Positions 1 through 11,433 of a stretch of DNA of 40,532 bases are shown one piece after another (within the stretch, counting starts at the first letter, position 1; every line of letters starts with the position of its first letter). Source of the DNA: Amphimedon queenslandica (lineage: Eukaryota > Porifera > Demospongiae > Haplosclerida > Niphatidae); NCBI RefSeq assembly GCF_000090795.2, contig NW_003546342.1, positions 104,506-145,037 on the forward strand, in the 5' to 3' direction. The position numbers and the translations under genes are program-made. Below the pieces are notes generated by a model, which was given only the letters and a program-made list of their open reading frames with translations, made no database searches and was not told where the DNA came from.

Positions 1-134
1 TAACAGAGGAGTTTTCGTTAAAGGGAGGTCCGTTTTCATTGAAAAATTGGGAAAATGAGTTGGTACATTTAATCTTTTTCATTATAAGGAGGTTTTAGTT
101 AAAGAGAAGTTCCGTTATCAGAGGTTCCACTGTA
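1..134. mobile_element. Possible end of a DNA transposon (pogo/Tigger-like terminus)
   Basis: Read on the minus strand, the stretch ending at 133 begins CAGTGGAACCTCTGATAACG, which resembles the CAGT-GAACCTC...ATAACGG ends common in Tigger/pogo-type elements. The motif recurs as shorter degenerate repeats leftwards, with several GTTAAAG-AGG-TCCGTT units. The rest of the element lies outside the window. Confidence 0.35.
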
Positions 135-194
135 TTCATATTAAAAAGCAGTAAATATATATATACAAAGCATTTATATATATATATGAATATA

Positions 195-276
195 TCAAGC
201 ATGGATTACTAATGTTTGTACATGTTTGATGGAGTCTGTTGTTAACAGCCCTCTCTATAATGCTGCAAATGCTACT
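195..276 (+). pseudogene. Exon-2 remnant of a vWA array gene
   Basis: The sequence reads as the start of exon 2 of the array genes (QAWIT, then the VxxCLM and NSPLYN positions) and then loses similarity. The AG acceptor and preceding GG are gone and no other coding exon follows. The conserved arginine before the CLM position has become Cys, a CGT to TGT change typical of CpG decay. The following 500-1350 stretch resembles the 3' flank of copy 2 (11450-11830), so this is a collapsed gene copy whose exons 3-6 are deleted. Confidence 0.7.
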
Positions 277-942
277 AGATATGTTTTATTGTAGAGAGAA
301 AGGAGAATTATTAGTGTTACCATTAACGCGGATTATACATATATCATTATTATTTTGCCATGGATTATTTATTTCTATTTTATTAGATGACAACAAAGTG
401 AAAGTAAAATAAAGGAGAGATGAGGTGGAATGAGATTTAAGAAGTGAATGAATAATAGTCTTAAAAGGCAAATTATATGTAAGCTGTATTAATGTGGTGC
501 ATTTATGTATGAAGTAAATATGTTCTCAGTAAATATTGGCAGCTATTTAGAGCTATATGTTTGTATATAATTTGATTTGAAAGTAATTACTGATATGCTT
601 TCATACAAGCCAAAAAGATCGTTGATCATTTGTAGTTTTAGTCCATGATGTGGATATTGAGTCCTGTTTTGGCTCTTGTGTGTAAGTGAAATACCCTGAA
701 CTAATGTGCAAAAAGCCAAGAACTATGTTGCTCTAAACTAGTAGCGTAGCATTATTAGTTACATAGTCCTTTGTTATTGTTAGATCATTTGTTTTTTAGA
801 AACAAGTGAATATTTTGTTTTCCTTTTCATAATTATTTTGTCAGCTACGTTTGCTTTTAAATTTTGTGGTTGCATTTTTAATAATGATGCCAAACAGATG
901 GATGATCACGCGAATGAAAAAAGGTGTTTATTTTAGAAAATT

Positions 943-1114
943 AAGGTGGCCATCCACTATGCAACTTTGTTGTCGGTACCGTCCTTTGATGTGGTTGTGC
1001 AACATGTTGGATGAAGTTGAGAGTCTCTCTACTTCATGTAACATGTTGAACAACCACATCAAAGGTTTAACCACAAGTTCTAAGCAACAATGCTGCATAG
1101 TGGATGCCCACCTT
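943..1114. mobile_element. Palindromic MITE-like element (AAGGTGGCCATCCACTATGCA ends)
   Basis: The left end AAGGTGGCCATCCACTATG has an imperfect inverted copy at 1091-1114, and an inner inverted pair CCTTTGATGTGGTT (983) / AACCACATCAAAGG (1052-1065) brackets a small loop. No ORF with transposase similarity. Partial relatives: 8319-8443 (left end lost) and 23591-23651. Confidence 0.6.
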
Positions 1115-1245
1115 TAGTTCAACCTTCAAGTGGGAAAGGATAACAGTGAAACATCAAAGGTTTAACCACAAGTTCTAAGCAACAATGCTGCATAGTGGAT
1201 GCCCACCTTTAGTTCAACCTTCAAGTGGGAAAGGATAACAGTGAA
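1056..1245. repeat. 95-bp exact tandem duplication
   Basis: Positions 1056-1150 and 1151-1245 are the same 95-bp sequence, covering the right half of the palindromic element and its 3' flank. The homologous spacer near 8382-8475 has it once. Confidence 0.9.
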
Positions 1246-1411
1246 ATTAAATGATACCATCACTGTAAGACTTATTATCATTGTCCCCATCGAGCTTTTG
1301 TGAAAGTGCTTGAAATTTAGTTTTCATGAACAACTCAGTCTCAGTTAAAAAATTAATCTACTATGTGGTAACTAGTAAATTCATTATTAATCTTGTGGTT
1401 TTGTGTGTTTA

Positions 1412-1500
1412 AAGGCCTCCATAGGCAACATGTTGCTTGCAACATTTGTGGTTACTTTGATCTTGTATAAGCAACATGTTGCACAGTGTATGGAGGCCTT
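1412..1500. mobile_element. Short palindromic element, AAGGCCTCCA family, copy 1
   Basis: Perfect terminal inverted repeat AAGGCCTCCA / TGGAGGCCTT, with internal inverted GCAACATGTTGC blocks. Non-coding; MITE-like. Confidence 0.65.
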
Positions 1501-1960
1501 AGTTATGCTTATATAGGATATGCACACACATGTTCTTTTGATCTGTTCTGTCTTTGTTCTATTTTCCTTCTTCATCTGGGTCTATGTGCAGTGTGTTGGT
1601 GTCTCATTTATCTCTTTTTACCAAGTTGTGTCAAGTTGTTAGTTTAAGTGATTATCACTTCTGTTTCTTAATTAAGATTCTAACAATACTACATAGATCT
1701 ACTGACATTGAAATTAAATGCCAGGCTATTTTAAAGTTCACATCAAGTAAGTTGTCATCCTTAAACCTTTTCAATTGTTTTCTTGTAATATAAATTTTTG
1801 CTGTTTTTATTTCATTTTTTTTCTAAAATTTGCCCATTTTTCCCCTGAATTTTGACACGTACATGTAACTCGAAATATTTGGTGATGGGAATTAGCTTAA
1901 GTATTTTACACAGCATGAGAATACAATGTGCATGTGCATGTATTTACATGTAATTAAATA

Positions 1961-2147
1961 CTGTATAGCATGAAATTTTAGAGGGAGTTAAATTTGGCAA
2001 ATTTGGCGTTTTGATTACCATTTTTCAAAATAAAACTCACCATTTTCAGCCATTATATGCATGCTCAATGGCAAGTGGCCACTAATTTGTGAAATTAAAT
2101 TTGCCAATCACCAAATTTAACTCCCTCCAAAATTTCCTGCTGTACAG
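1961..2147. mobile_element. ~200-bp MITE family A, copy 1
   Basis: Ends CTGTATAGCA...GAAATTTTAGAGGGAGTTAAATTTGG and its inverted counterpart ending CTGTACAG; core GCATGCTCAATGGCA followed by GTGGCCAC. No coding capacity. Confidence 0.7.
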
Positions 2148-3976
2148 TACATGTATAAGTAATGAAATTAGTAATTAATATTCTGGATTTTATTTCACAA
2201 AATATTAAATTCAATTACACTGTCTCTTTCAGAGGTTCCCTGTCATGGACTGGTGATATATTATGTAGTGGGTCAATATTACAGTGGGACCCACGTCTAC
2301 CAGGACACTATTAGACCACACCCACGATTGAAGTCTGTGGGACTCACTGGTCACCAAATCATCAGCAACTCGTGTTAGGAGGAAATGATAATAATTATAG
2401 TGAGTTTATGATTTTATTAATTTTATTTATTTTACATTGGCTTCATTATCACTTCCATTTTTACATTGATGTCCTAAGGCTAGCTATGTTCATGTAGAAA
2501 AAAGTTTTTCAAGTTATGGCCATTTTAAGAAACAATTTTTGAAAAATACCCTGTATTATAAATATAGCTTATGCTTTTTTCAAAAGGACCCTCATTTTTA
2601 AAAACATTTTCTGATAGATATTGATGTCCTTATGCTATGTAGAAAGTTTGAACTGATTCTGACTATAATTTTTGAGTTATGGCCATTTTAAAAAATGAGC
2701 CAATTTTGAACAATATCCTGCTCATGGTTTTTTCAAAAATGGGTCCAATTTTTAATTACATTTTCCGATATAATATTGATGTCCTTATGCTACATGTATG
2801 TAGAAAGTTTGAACTGATTCCAATAAATAATTATTGAGTTATGAGAAACGCCAATTTTTTGCCTACTACATTCATTTGTGTATATCCATTAGCAAAGTAA
2901 ATTGTACATTAATATAGAATCAATTAACTATTTGTTGGTATAGTACAGTTAGTATAGATTAATGGGGCTTTATTTTTGGTCCATTTAGTATTTTGTAATT
3001 TGACCATAAGATGATAATTAATGTATGAAGTTGAAGTTTAAACCATAGCCTATACCACTAAATTGAAAAAGTTACCTTAAAGTTGCTTTCAGCAGTACAT
3101 GTAGTAGTGGGCAGCTTTGATATCTGATATCCTTGTATGAAAATATTTTAAAATTATTGGGAAATTTTTAAAATAATTCATAATTTGTTTCTAAGAAAGC
3201 TAATAATTGTCAATATCCTTCTGTAATTTTATTTCTTAGAAAGCATCGATCTACATGCATAATAGCAAATTTCTGAAATATTTAGGCTGGTCGATGGTAT
3301 CAATCAGTAAATATGTAGAGCTACGCATATTTACCAGTATGCTTTTAATACAAATCAAATCGATCAATGATTCCTTGTAGTCCAAGATATGGAGAATGAG
3401 ATGATGATTATTGAGGATGAGTCCTGCTCCTGGTAAAATTAATACAATATTAATTGTACCTTGAACTAACATGAAGCCTGCAAAAAGCCAAGAACATAGT
3501 ACAGCGCATTTCATCAAGAGTGGTTAAGAGAGAATTCTCCATTTTATTACATTTTTTGATGCATATACAATTTTATGCTGTGCATGTAGTTTTGTAAAGT
3601 TACATACAAACTAGTCTAGTTGCATGTATATATTTATGAAGTGACTGTGTCTAACTATTTTTAAAAGACTAAGTCAAGAAGTAAGTTAAAAATTCTTTAT
3701 GTGCAGCTTAATTCCAAGCTACTTTGCACAATCATTGACACTGTTGAAATTTCATTACCATTCTTACCCAAGTCATACTAGAATTTATACAGCAATTGTG
3801 TTTGTATAGTGTTTTATTTATGCTGATTTTGTGCTCTTGCTTTAAGTCTAACACAAATCCTGAATATGAAATTCTTAGAAATTATATTGTTGTGGCAACA
3901 ACCATTCAAGAAGAAAACCTAAAAATCTACTTCCTGAAGTTCCTGTGTTAGCGTTAATGCTTCCTGCCATGGCTTC

Positions 3977-3984
3977 TATTTAAA
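3977..3984 (+). promoter_or_regulatory. TATA-like box TATTTAAA of copy 1
   Basis: TTCTATTTAAACTC lies 97 bp before the ATG and is conserved at the same relative place in copies 2 and 3, followed by similar CAGCTCA-TC(A)TC-rich leader sequence. Confidence 0.5.
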
Positions 3985-4080
3985 CTCATTTAGTTTTGTT
4001 TTCTTCAGATCTCCAGCTCACTCTCATCTCCTTCTTTTTTATTTTTTTCTTACTTTATAGGCTGCAGCTAATATCATAAG

Positions 4081-6470
4081 ATGATTTCTGGTTTTTCCAC
4101 TATTGCTGCTGCAGTTGTCATTCTATTGTGCATCACTGCTCAATGCACAGCTCAAGATACTGACTGCTCTGCTCTGGCCACTAATGGTGACTGCAGTTTC
4201 TATGATTGCTTGAGTGCTAGATTCCGTTGCAACAGCAAGGACTATCCTCTTCGCCGTGGTAAAACTGACTGTCAGAAATACACTGATGAATCAAGTTGCT
4301 TCACAAAATCAGTAAGTACACTGATTGCATTGATGTGTGCCCTACAACCTACTATATTATAGTATTCAATTTTGTTGAAAGCAACCTAGGGGTTAGTTGA
4401 TGTACTCTCAAATAGAATTTTATGTATCAGAGTTGTTGCTAGTAGATAACGTTGGAGACAACTATAGATATAGTAGTGGGCAGCTTTGATAACTTGTTGT
4501 GTAAATTGATCTCCAATAACCTAAATTTTGATGGTAAAATCCTTAATTGTCTTTGCTGCATGTCATTTAAAGAAAACTATTTTGTAGTAATTGGATATCC
4601 TTTTATAAATATTTTTAAGAAAGCAATCTAGCAATCTGTAATGATGAAATTTTTATATATTTTATATGGGCAATTATGGAAAAATGCATAGTTGCATAGC
4701 TCAATGAAATAATTTGCATGTACATGTACATGTAAATGAACAACATACATGTACATTTCATAATAGAGCTGTAAATCAACATAATATGTGATTGTGTATG
4801 CTTCTACCAAAGCAGCAAAAAATTTTAATAATACAATATTATCTTAGGGTCAAGCATGGCTTTCTAGAGTTCGTAGATGTTTGATGCAGTCTATTGTTAG
4901 CAGTGCTGTCTATAATAATGAAAGTGCTACTTGTGACGATTTGAAAGATTTTGCAATTGGAAGTCGTCCTAAATGTTACGTTGATAATGGGTTCTGTACA
5001 AGTATATTTTTATCACCTCAATGTCAGAACCTTAATTGTATTCAAAATAGAATTTATCCTGATAATAAAAGGTATAGTACACAGTCGAGAGCTCAGGTAA
5101 GAGAGTATTAGTTATAGGTATTATTATTATTATTATCATTATTATTATTTTACTTTTATAGATTATAAAGACAACTGAGTCTTGCCCTTCCCAGATATCT
5201 ACATTCCTTACTGATGCTCAGCAGCAGTGCAGTTTGGATAGTCCAGACAGTGCTCTTCCAGCCGTTATACATGATCATTTAGGTACGTACTTCAATACTA
5301 TAGAGTATGCTATTCTTCTATTTGTACAGATTGTACTGCAAGGGCTTTCGATTTCATGATCTTATTGGATGCATCTGGAAGTGTTGGGGCTGATAACTTT
5401 GAGATAATGAAAAACTTTGTTGCAAACATGCTGTCTAACTTTACCATTGGACCAGATGACACTCGTGTTGGAGTCATTAGTTTTGCTAGCAGTCCATCTA
5501 TTGTTATCTCATTGGGTTCCATTAATACTTATTCACAATTGGCTACTGCTATTAGAGCTATATCATACACTTCAGGAGGAACAAACACTGCTGCAGCATT
5601 GGATTTACTAAGCACAGCATTTGCTACTGCTCGTGTTAGTGAAGGTATCCCTCGTGTAGCTGCTGTTTTTACTGATGGAATGTCTAATGACGCTGCAGCA
5701 ACAGTACAATCTGCGCAAGCTGTCCATAATGACAAGATTACTGTTTTCTCTTTTGGTATTGGAAGTGGTGTCAGTAATGCTGAATTAGTTGCCATTGCTT
5801 CAGATGGTCAACAAGGTGTTTTTACTATCAGTGGTTTTTCATCTAATACTTTTCAGGCTGTATTGACACAACTACAGCTATCAACATGTTTAAGTAAGTC
5901 TTTTTTAATGATGTAAATTTTTACTAAATCAATTTATAGCCCCAACATCAACTGAGAACGGAATGGAGATTGCTACTACCCTTCCAAAAGGATCATCTCG
6001 TTTGTTACAGTATGGGTTTCCACCAATGGGAATGACACTAAAAGTTGATGTTACAGTGGGAAATTTGGCAGTTCGTGGATCATTTAGTGTCCAAAATCCA
6101 AATGAGCTCACACAAGATTTCTCTGTCATGAGCAATGGAAATGATATCGATTATTTCATTAGTCCAGAGTTATATGTACAGTCAACTACTGATGATGACA
6201 ATGGTGGAAGTCGCAGAAAGAGACAGACATCAATACCCACTAATATCACTAATGCTAATGTGTACTTGTCTATTGTTGGATTGAATGATAACAATACATT
6301 TGTATTGAATACTACTTTTGGTGATACTACTGAGTACATTCCAACAAGCACTGGTAAGGGAATATATAACTGATACTTAACTTGATGTGTTTTTTACTTT
6401 AGGTACCAGTGTTCTGGGCTCAATGATACTTATAATGGCTGCTTTGCTCTGTTTCCTCCTCTTTATATAA
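4081..6470 (+). CDS. vWA GPI-anchored surface protein, array copy 1 (548 aa)
   Basis: Coding exons 4081-4311, 4848-5096, 5162-5282, 5330-5893, 5940-6353, 6403-6470; all introns are GT/AG and the joined frame is open to TAA (549 codons). Signal peptide at residues 1-25. The cysteine-rich domain (26-200) has the motifs CSFYDCL, SCFT and GQAW. The vWA domain (201-389) has MIDAS DASGS at 214-218, Thr285/Thr287 and FTDG with Asp316, so metal-dependent ligand binding is expected. A cysteine-free beta-rich module (390-527) carries a furin-type RRKRQ at 480-484. The C-terminal 21 residues are hydrophobic with no cytosolic tail, as in GPI signals. An acceptor-like TTTATAG just upstream of the ATG suggests a 5'UTR intron. 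A cell-surface adhesion or recognition role is inferred; no ligand is known. The array architecture is not one I can name. Confidence 0.85.
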
Positions 6471-7566
6471 ATATGGGAAGCTTGTCTTTGACTTTTTTAT
6501 TAGTAGCATAGCATTTTTAATATGCTTCTTTTTTTATTGTTAGATCCATATGCTGCATTGTTTTTTTTAAAGTGAACATTTGATTTTATTAGCAATTTTT
6601 TCCTGTTAATTTTTTGTGATAACATTTTTTCAATAATGATGCCAGATAGCCTGACAGTTAATCAAGCAAATGCAAGATTTGGTTTTCATTATGAGATACA
6701 TTAGTTTAATATAGCCCATGCTTTTTCAAAAAATGGCTCCAAAATCACCCCCCCCCCCCAATTTTTATTACATTTTTAAATGTCCTTATGCTATATGGTA
6801 GGAAGTTTAAGCTGGTGATGACTATCATATTTTTGAGTTATGGCCATTTTAAAAATGAGCCAATTTTTAAGAAATATCCTTTACTATAGCTCATGCTTCT
6901 TTTTATAAAAAATGGCTCCAAAATCACTTCCATTTTTGTTACATTTTTTGATGCATATTGATGTTTTTATGTTACAACTGCATGTTGAAAGTTTGAGCTG
7001 ATTCCGACAAAATAGTTTTAAAGTTATGAGCATTTAAAAAAAAAACAATTTTTGCCTGCTAGTGTACAGCAATTAGCAGAGCACATTACTATAATAATCA
7101 ATTAACTGTTTGTTTTACAGTACAGTAAGTATAGATTAATGGGACTTTATTTTTGGTGCATTTAGTACTTTGTAATTTCATCATAAGGTAATGACTACTA
7201 ATGTATGAAGTATGATCCATAGCCTATGCCACTGAATCCTTAAAGTTGTTCTCAGCAATTAGTAGTGAGCAGCTTTGATATCTGATATTCTTGTATGTAA
7301 ATATTTCTAAATTATATGCCGGAAATTTTTTGAATAATTCATAATCCTCATTACAGTATTTCTAAGAAAGCTAATAATTGACAACATCCCATTGTCTCAG
7401 AAAGTAATCTATGATACCAAAATTTTAAAATAGTTTTGGCCATTATAACAAACAATATAATGCGTTTGCATTGTAGATATGCTTTTGTAGTTAAACTGTG
7501 GATCAAAACATTGTAATTGTGTATTCATAGAACCAGTAAATACAGCGCATTTATATATGAATATAT

Positions 7567-7653
7567 CAAGCATGGATTACTAATGTTTGTAGATGTTTGA
7601 TAGAGTTTGTTGTTAACAACCCTCTCTATAATGCTGCAAATGCTACTTGTGGA
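7567..7653 (+). pseudogene. Second exon-2 remnant of a vWA array gene
   Basis: The same exon-2 segment as at 195-276, again without acceptor and without exons 3-6. Upstream sequence (about 7095-7440) resembles the block at 2915-3250 and parts of intron 1 of copy 1, and downstream sequence (7840-9080) resembles 480-1760. So an intron-1 plus exon-2 plus 3'-flank skeleton of a dead gene lies between copies 1 and 2. The conserved Met after CL has become Ile (ATA). Confidence 0.7.
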
Positions 7654-8652
7654 CATGTTCTATTGTAGAGAAAAAGGAGATTTTTTGTTACCATTAGCGA
7701 TTATACATAATCATTATTATTTTGCCATGGATTATTTATTTCTATTTTATTAAATGACAACAAAGTGAAAGCAAAAAATAGGAGAGATAGAGTGGAATGA
7801 TATATAAGAAGTAAACGAATAATAGTCTAAAAAAGGCAAATTATATGTAAGCTGTAATTAATGCAGTGCATTTATGTATAAAGTAAATATGTTCTCAGTA
7901 AGTATTGGCAGCTTTATAGAGTTATGTTTGCATATAATTTGATTTGAAAGTTATTACTGGTATTCTTTCATACAAGCCAATTAGATCGTTGATCATTTGT
8001 AGTTTTAGTCCATGATGTGGATATTGAGTCCTTTTTTGGCTCTTGTGTGTAAGTGAAATACCCTGAACTAATGTGAAGCCTGCAAAAAGCCAAAAACTAT
8101 ATTGCTCTAAACTAGTAGCGTAGCATTATTAGTTACATAGTCCTTTGTTATTGTTAGATCATTTTTTTTTTAGAAACAAGTGAATATTTTGTTTTCCTTT
8201 TCATAATTATTTTGTCAGCTACATTTGCTTTTAAATTTTGTGGTTACATTTTTAATAATGATGCCAAACAGACCAATGATTATGTGAATGAAAAAAGGTG
8301 TTTATTTTGTTGCCAGTACCTTTGATGTGGTTGTGCAATATGTTGGATGAAGTTGAGAGCCTCTCTACTTCTTGAACAACCACATCAAAGGTTTAACCAC
8401 AAGTTCCAAGCAACAATGCTGCATAGTGGATGCCCACCTTTAGTTCAACCTTCAAGTGGGAAAGGCTAACAGTGAGATTAAATGATACCATCACTGTAAG
8501 ACTTATTATCATTGTCCCCATCAAGCTACACATGCTTTTGTGAAAGTTCTTGCAAATTTAGTTATCATGAACAACTCAGTCTCAGATAAAAAATTAATCT
8601 ACTGTGTGGTAACTAGTAAATTCATTATTAATCTTGTGGTTTTGTGTGTTTC

Positions 8653-8751
8653 AAGGCCTCCATAGTCCATACACTGGGCAACATGTTACTTGCAACATTT
8701 GTGGTTACTTTGATCTTGTAAGCAACATGTTGCACAGTGTATGGAGGCCTT
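8653..8751. mobile_element. Short palindromic element, AAGGCCTCCA family, copy 2
   Basis: Same ends and internal GCAACATGTT blocks as 1412-1500, in the homologous spacer; it therefore predates the duplication of the spacer. Confidence 0.65.
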
Positions 8752-9309
8752 AGTTATGTAACAGTGTGGTTATGTACTTATATATGATATGCACACACGT
8801 GTTCTTTTGATCTGTTCTGGGCTGTCTTTTGTTCTATTGTCCTTCTTCATCTGGGTCTATGTGCAGTGTGTTGGTCTCTCATTTATCTCTTTTTACCGAG
8901 TTGTGTTGTTAGTTTAAGTGATTATCACTTCTGTTTCTTAAACTAAGATTCTACAATACTATAGATCTACATACTGACATTGAAATTGAATGCCAGGCTA
9001 TTTTTGAAATTCACATCAAGTAAGCTGTTATCCTTAAACCTTTTCAATTGTTTTCTCTTGCTGACAGTAAAAGGTATAGATACCTATAGTCTATCATTTT
9101 CTATCCATGCCAGCATTTATACTCCTATTTTTATTTGAACCTTCAGCATGTTTTTTTTTACTTCCATATATTAATGTGCAATATATATTACAACAAATAC
9201 TAAACAGGTCTATATACAATGATATAAACCCCATCACATCAAAGGAATGGTGAGCCTGCTATCTAATTTACTACATGAAATGCAGTGTGATGCTTCCTGT
9301 CAGGACTTC

Positions 9310-9317
9310 TATTTAAA
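9310..9317 (+). promoter_or_regulatory. TATA-like box TATTTAAA of copy 2
   Basis: CTATTTAAACTCGGTTCATT, 112 bp between box and ATG; the leader is nearly identical to copy 3. Confidence 0.5.
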
Positions 9318-9429
9318 CTCGGTTCATTCAATTTTATTCCTTTGTTTAGAGTCTCAGCTCATCATCATCATCTCACCTCATCTCAACTTTCTTTCAATTC
9401 AGTTTTCCTCAAGGTTGCATCATAAAGGG

Positions 9430-11433
9430 ATGCTTTCAACTGTTGCTACTGCAGTTTTTTTCTTGTGCCTCACTGCTCATCAATGCACAGCTCAAAGTCC
9501 TAACTGTGCACCTCTAGCAAATTCTGGTGGTTGCAGTTTCTATGATTGCTTGAGTACCAAATTCCAGTGCACTGCTAATGATTATCCTCTTGCTTATGGC
9601 AAAAAGTATTGTCTGAGGTATGCCAGCAGATCAAGTTGCTTCACAACAGGAGTAAGTGCACAGTTTATTGCTTATACCTCATTTAATTCATCTATTATTA
9701 TTACATCCAACTATTTCCAATTGCATACCCTATATGGGCAATGCATGGGCACTTTTGTTTTAGCCAATTGCTCCCTGTCATCAATCTTGATTGCCAAAAT
9801 CCACTTTGATATAGGGCCAAGCATGGATTACTAGTGTCCGCAGATGTTTAATGCAGTCTATTGTTAACAGTCCTCTCTATAATGATGCAAATACTACTTG
9901 TGACCAGTTGAAGACATTTGCATTTCAAAGTCATTCTAATTGTCACACTAGCCATGGGTTCTGTACAAATATATTTCTATCAAATCAATGTCAGAACCTT
10001 GTTTGTATTGGAAATGAAGTATGTACTGATAGAGACTATTGGAGCAAGCATGCAATAGACCAGGTGAGGGAGTATTAGCCTGAGTCTATTATTATTTTTT
10101 TACAGATTATAAAAACAACTGCTTCATGCCCTTCCCAGATTTCTACATTCCTTCTTGATGCACAGAGTTGTAATTTGAATAGTCCCAACCATGCTCTTGT
10201 ATCTGCTATACACAACTATTTAGGTAGATCTATCTATTATAGTATTTTGTAAATATACTATGGTACTCTTGTACAGATTGCAATTCAAGGGCTTTTGATT
10301 TTGTCATCATATTGGATGCATCTGGAAGCGTTGGGTATTATAACTTTGAAATAATGAAAAACTTTGTTGCAAACATGCTGTCTAGCTTTACTATTGGACA
10401 AAATGGCACTCGTGTTGGAGTCATTCGTTATGCAAGCAGTCCATCAATTGTTATCTCACTGGGTTCCTTCAATACTTATTCACAATTAGCTACTGCTGTT
10501 AGAGGTATATCATACACCAGAGGAAGAACAAACACTGCTGCAGCTTTGAATTTACTAACTACAGCATTTGCTACTGCTCGTGTTAGTGAAGGCGTCCCTC
10601 GTGTAGCTGCTGTTTTTACTGATGGAAATTCAGATAGTTATTCAGCAACAGTACAAGCTGCTCAAGCTATTCATGATGCTGGAATTCATGTCTATTCATT
10701 TGGTATTGGAACTGGTGTCAGTAATGCAGAGTTAGTTGCCATTGCTTCAGATGGTCAACAAGATGTTTTTACTATCAGTGGTTTTACATCTGATGCCTTT
10801 CAGGCTGTATTAAAGCAATTACAGTTATCAACATGTTCATGTAAGTCATTTTTAATGATTTAAATTTTTACTAAACTTGTTTATAGCCCCAACAACATCT
10901 GAGACCGGAATTGAGATTGCCACTACCCTTCCAAAAGGATCATCTCGTTTGTTACAGTATGAGTTTTCATCAATGGGAATGACACTAAAAATTGATATTA
11001 CAATTGGAAACTTGGTAATTCGTGGATCATTTAATGTACAAAATCCAAATGCACTCACTGAAGATTTCTCTGTCATGAGTAATGGCAATAACATTGATTA
11101 TTTCATTAGTCCAGCATTATTTATACAATCAACTTCTGATGATGACAATGATGGTGGAAGTCGCAGAAAGAGACAGACATCAATACTCACTAATACTACT
11201 GATGCTAATGTGTACTTGTCTATTGTTGGATTAAATGATAACAATACATTTGTATTGAATACTACTTTTGGTGATACTACAGTGAACATTCCAACAACTG
11301 CCTCTACCAGTAAGAGAGTGTATCTAACTGATACCTAACTTGATTCATTATATTTTTCATTATAGGTACCAGTGTTCTGGGCTCAATTGTATTTATGATG
11401 ATTGCTTTTCTCTGTTTCCTCCTCTGTATATAA
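9430..11433 (+). CDS. vWA GPI-anchored surface protein, array copy 2 (547 aa)
   Basis: Coding exons 9430-9651, 9815-10063, 10106-10223, 10277-10840, 10887-11309, 11366-11433; 548 codons with TAA stop. The start at 9430 aligns with copy 3 and gives a clean signal peptide (residues 1-22); an open frame further upstream to 9247 runs through the promoter region and is not used. The cysteine-rich domain is at about 23-196. The vWA MIDAS is DASGS at 210-214 with FTDG. The beta-rich module has RRKRQ at 477-481, and the tail ends in a hydrophobic GPI-like stretch. It is the closest relative of copy 3: introns and the 5' flank are also alignable by eye, and start-to-start spacing is 2921 bp. One vWA substitution stands out: RGRTNT replaces the GGTNT of copies 1 and 3, although the MIDAS threonines remain. 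Confidence 0.85.

Larger units (their letters stand above)
477..4080. other. Gene-free spacer: decayed array copies and repeats
   Basis: No supportable intact gene. 480-1900 matches the spacer at 7840-9080; 2480-3250 matches 6710-7400 and includes about two degenerate units of the satellite found at 24.2 and 34.9 kb; 3330-3500 weakly resembles 600-720 and 7970-8090. Palindromic elements at 943-1114, 1412-1500 and 1961-2147 are listed separately. Short open frames here lie inside repeats and have no homologous exon in the other copies. Confidence 0.6.
6471..9429. other. Spacer between array copies 1 and 2: dead copy and promoter
   Basis: Apart from the exon-2 remnant at 7567, I see no coding exons. 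It holds a 3' flank related to that of copy 2, two degenerate satellite units (about 6713-7040, with a poly-C run near 6749-6758), palindromic elements, and from about 9010 the upstream region shared with copy 3, including the TATTTAAA box. Confidence 0.6.

Noticed and set aside
851-1117. 88-codon open frame on + strand
   Set aside because: Lies within a palindromic repeat and decayed spacer; not conserved in the homologous spacer at 8230-8450.
3251-3517. Minus-strand open frame with a hydrophobic N-terminus
   Set aside because: Its sequence recurs as decayed spacer near 600-720 and 7970-8090 without keeping the frame, and no splice partners were found.
9247-9834. 195-codon open frame at copy 2
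   Set aside because: Joins promoter, exon 1 and intron 1; the conserved start is 9430 and the conserved donor is 9652.
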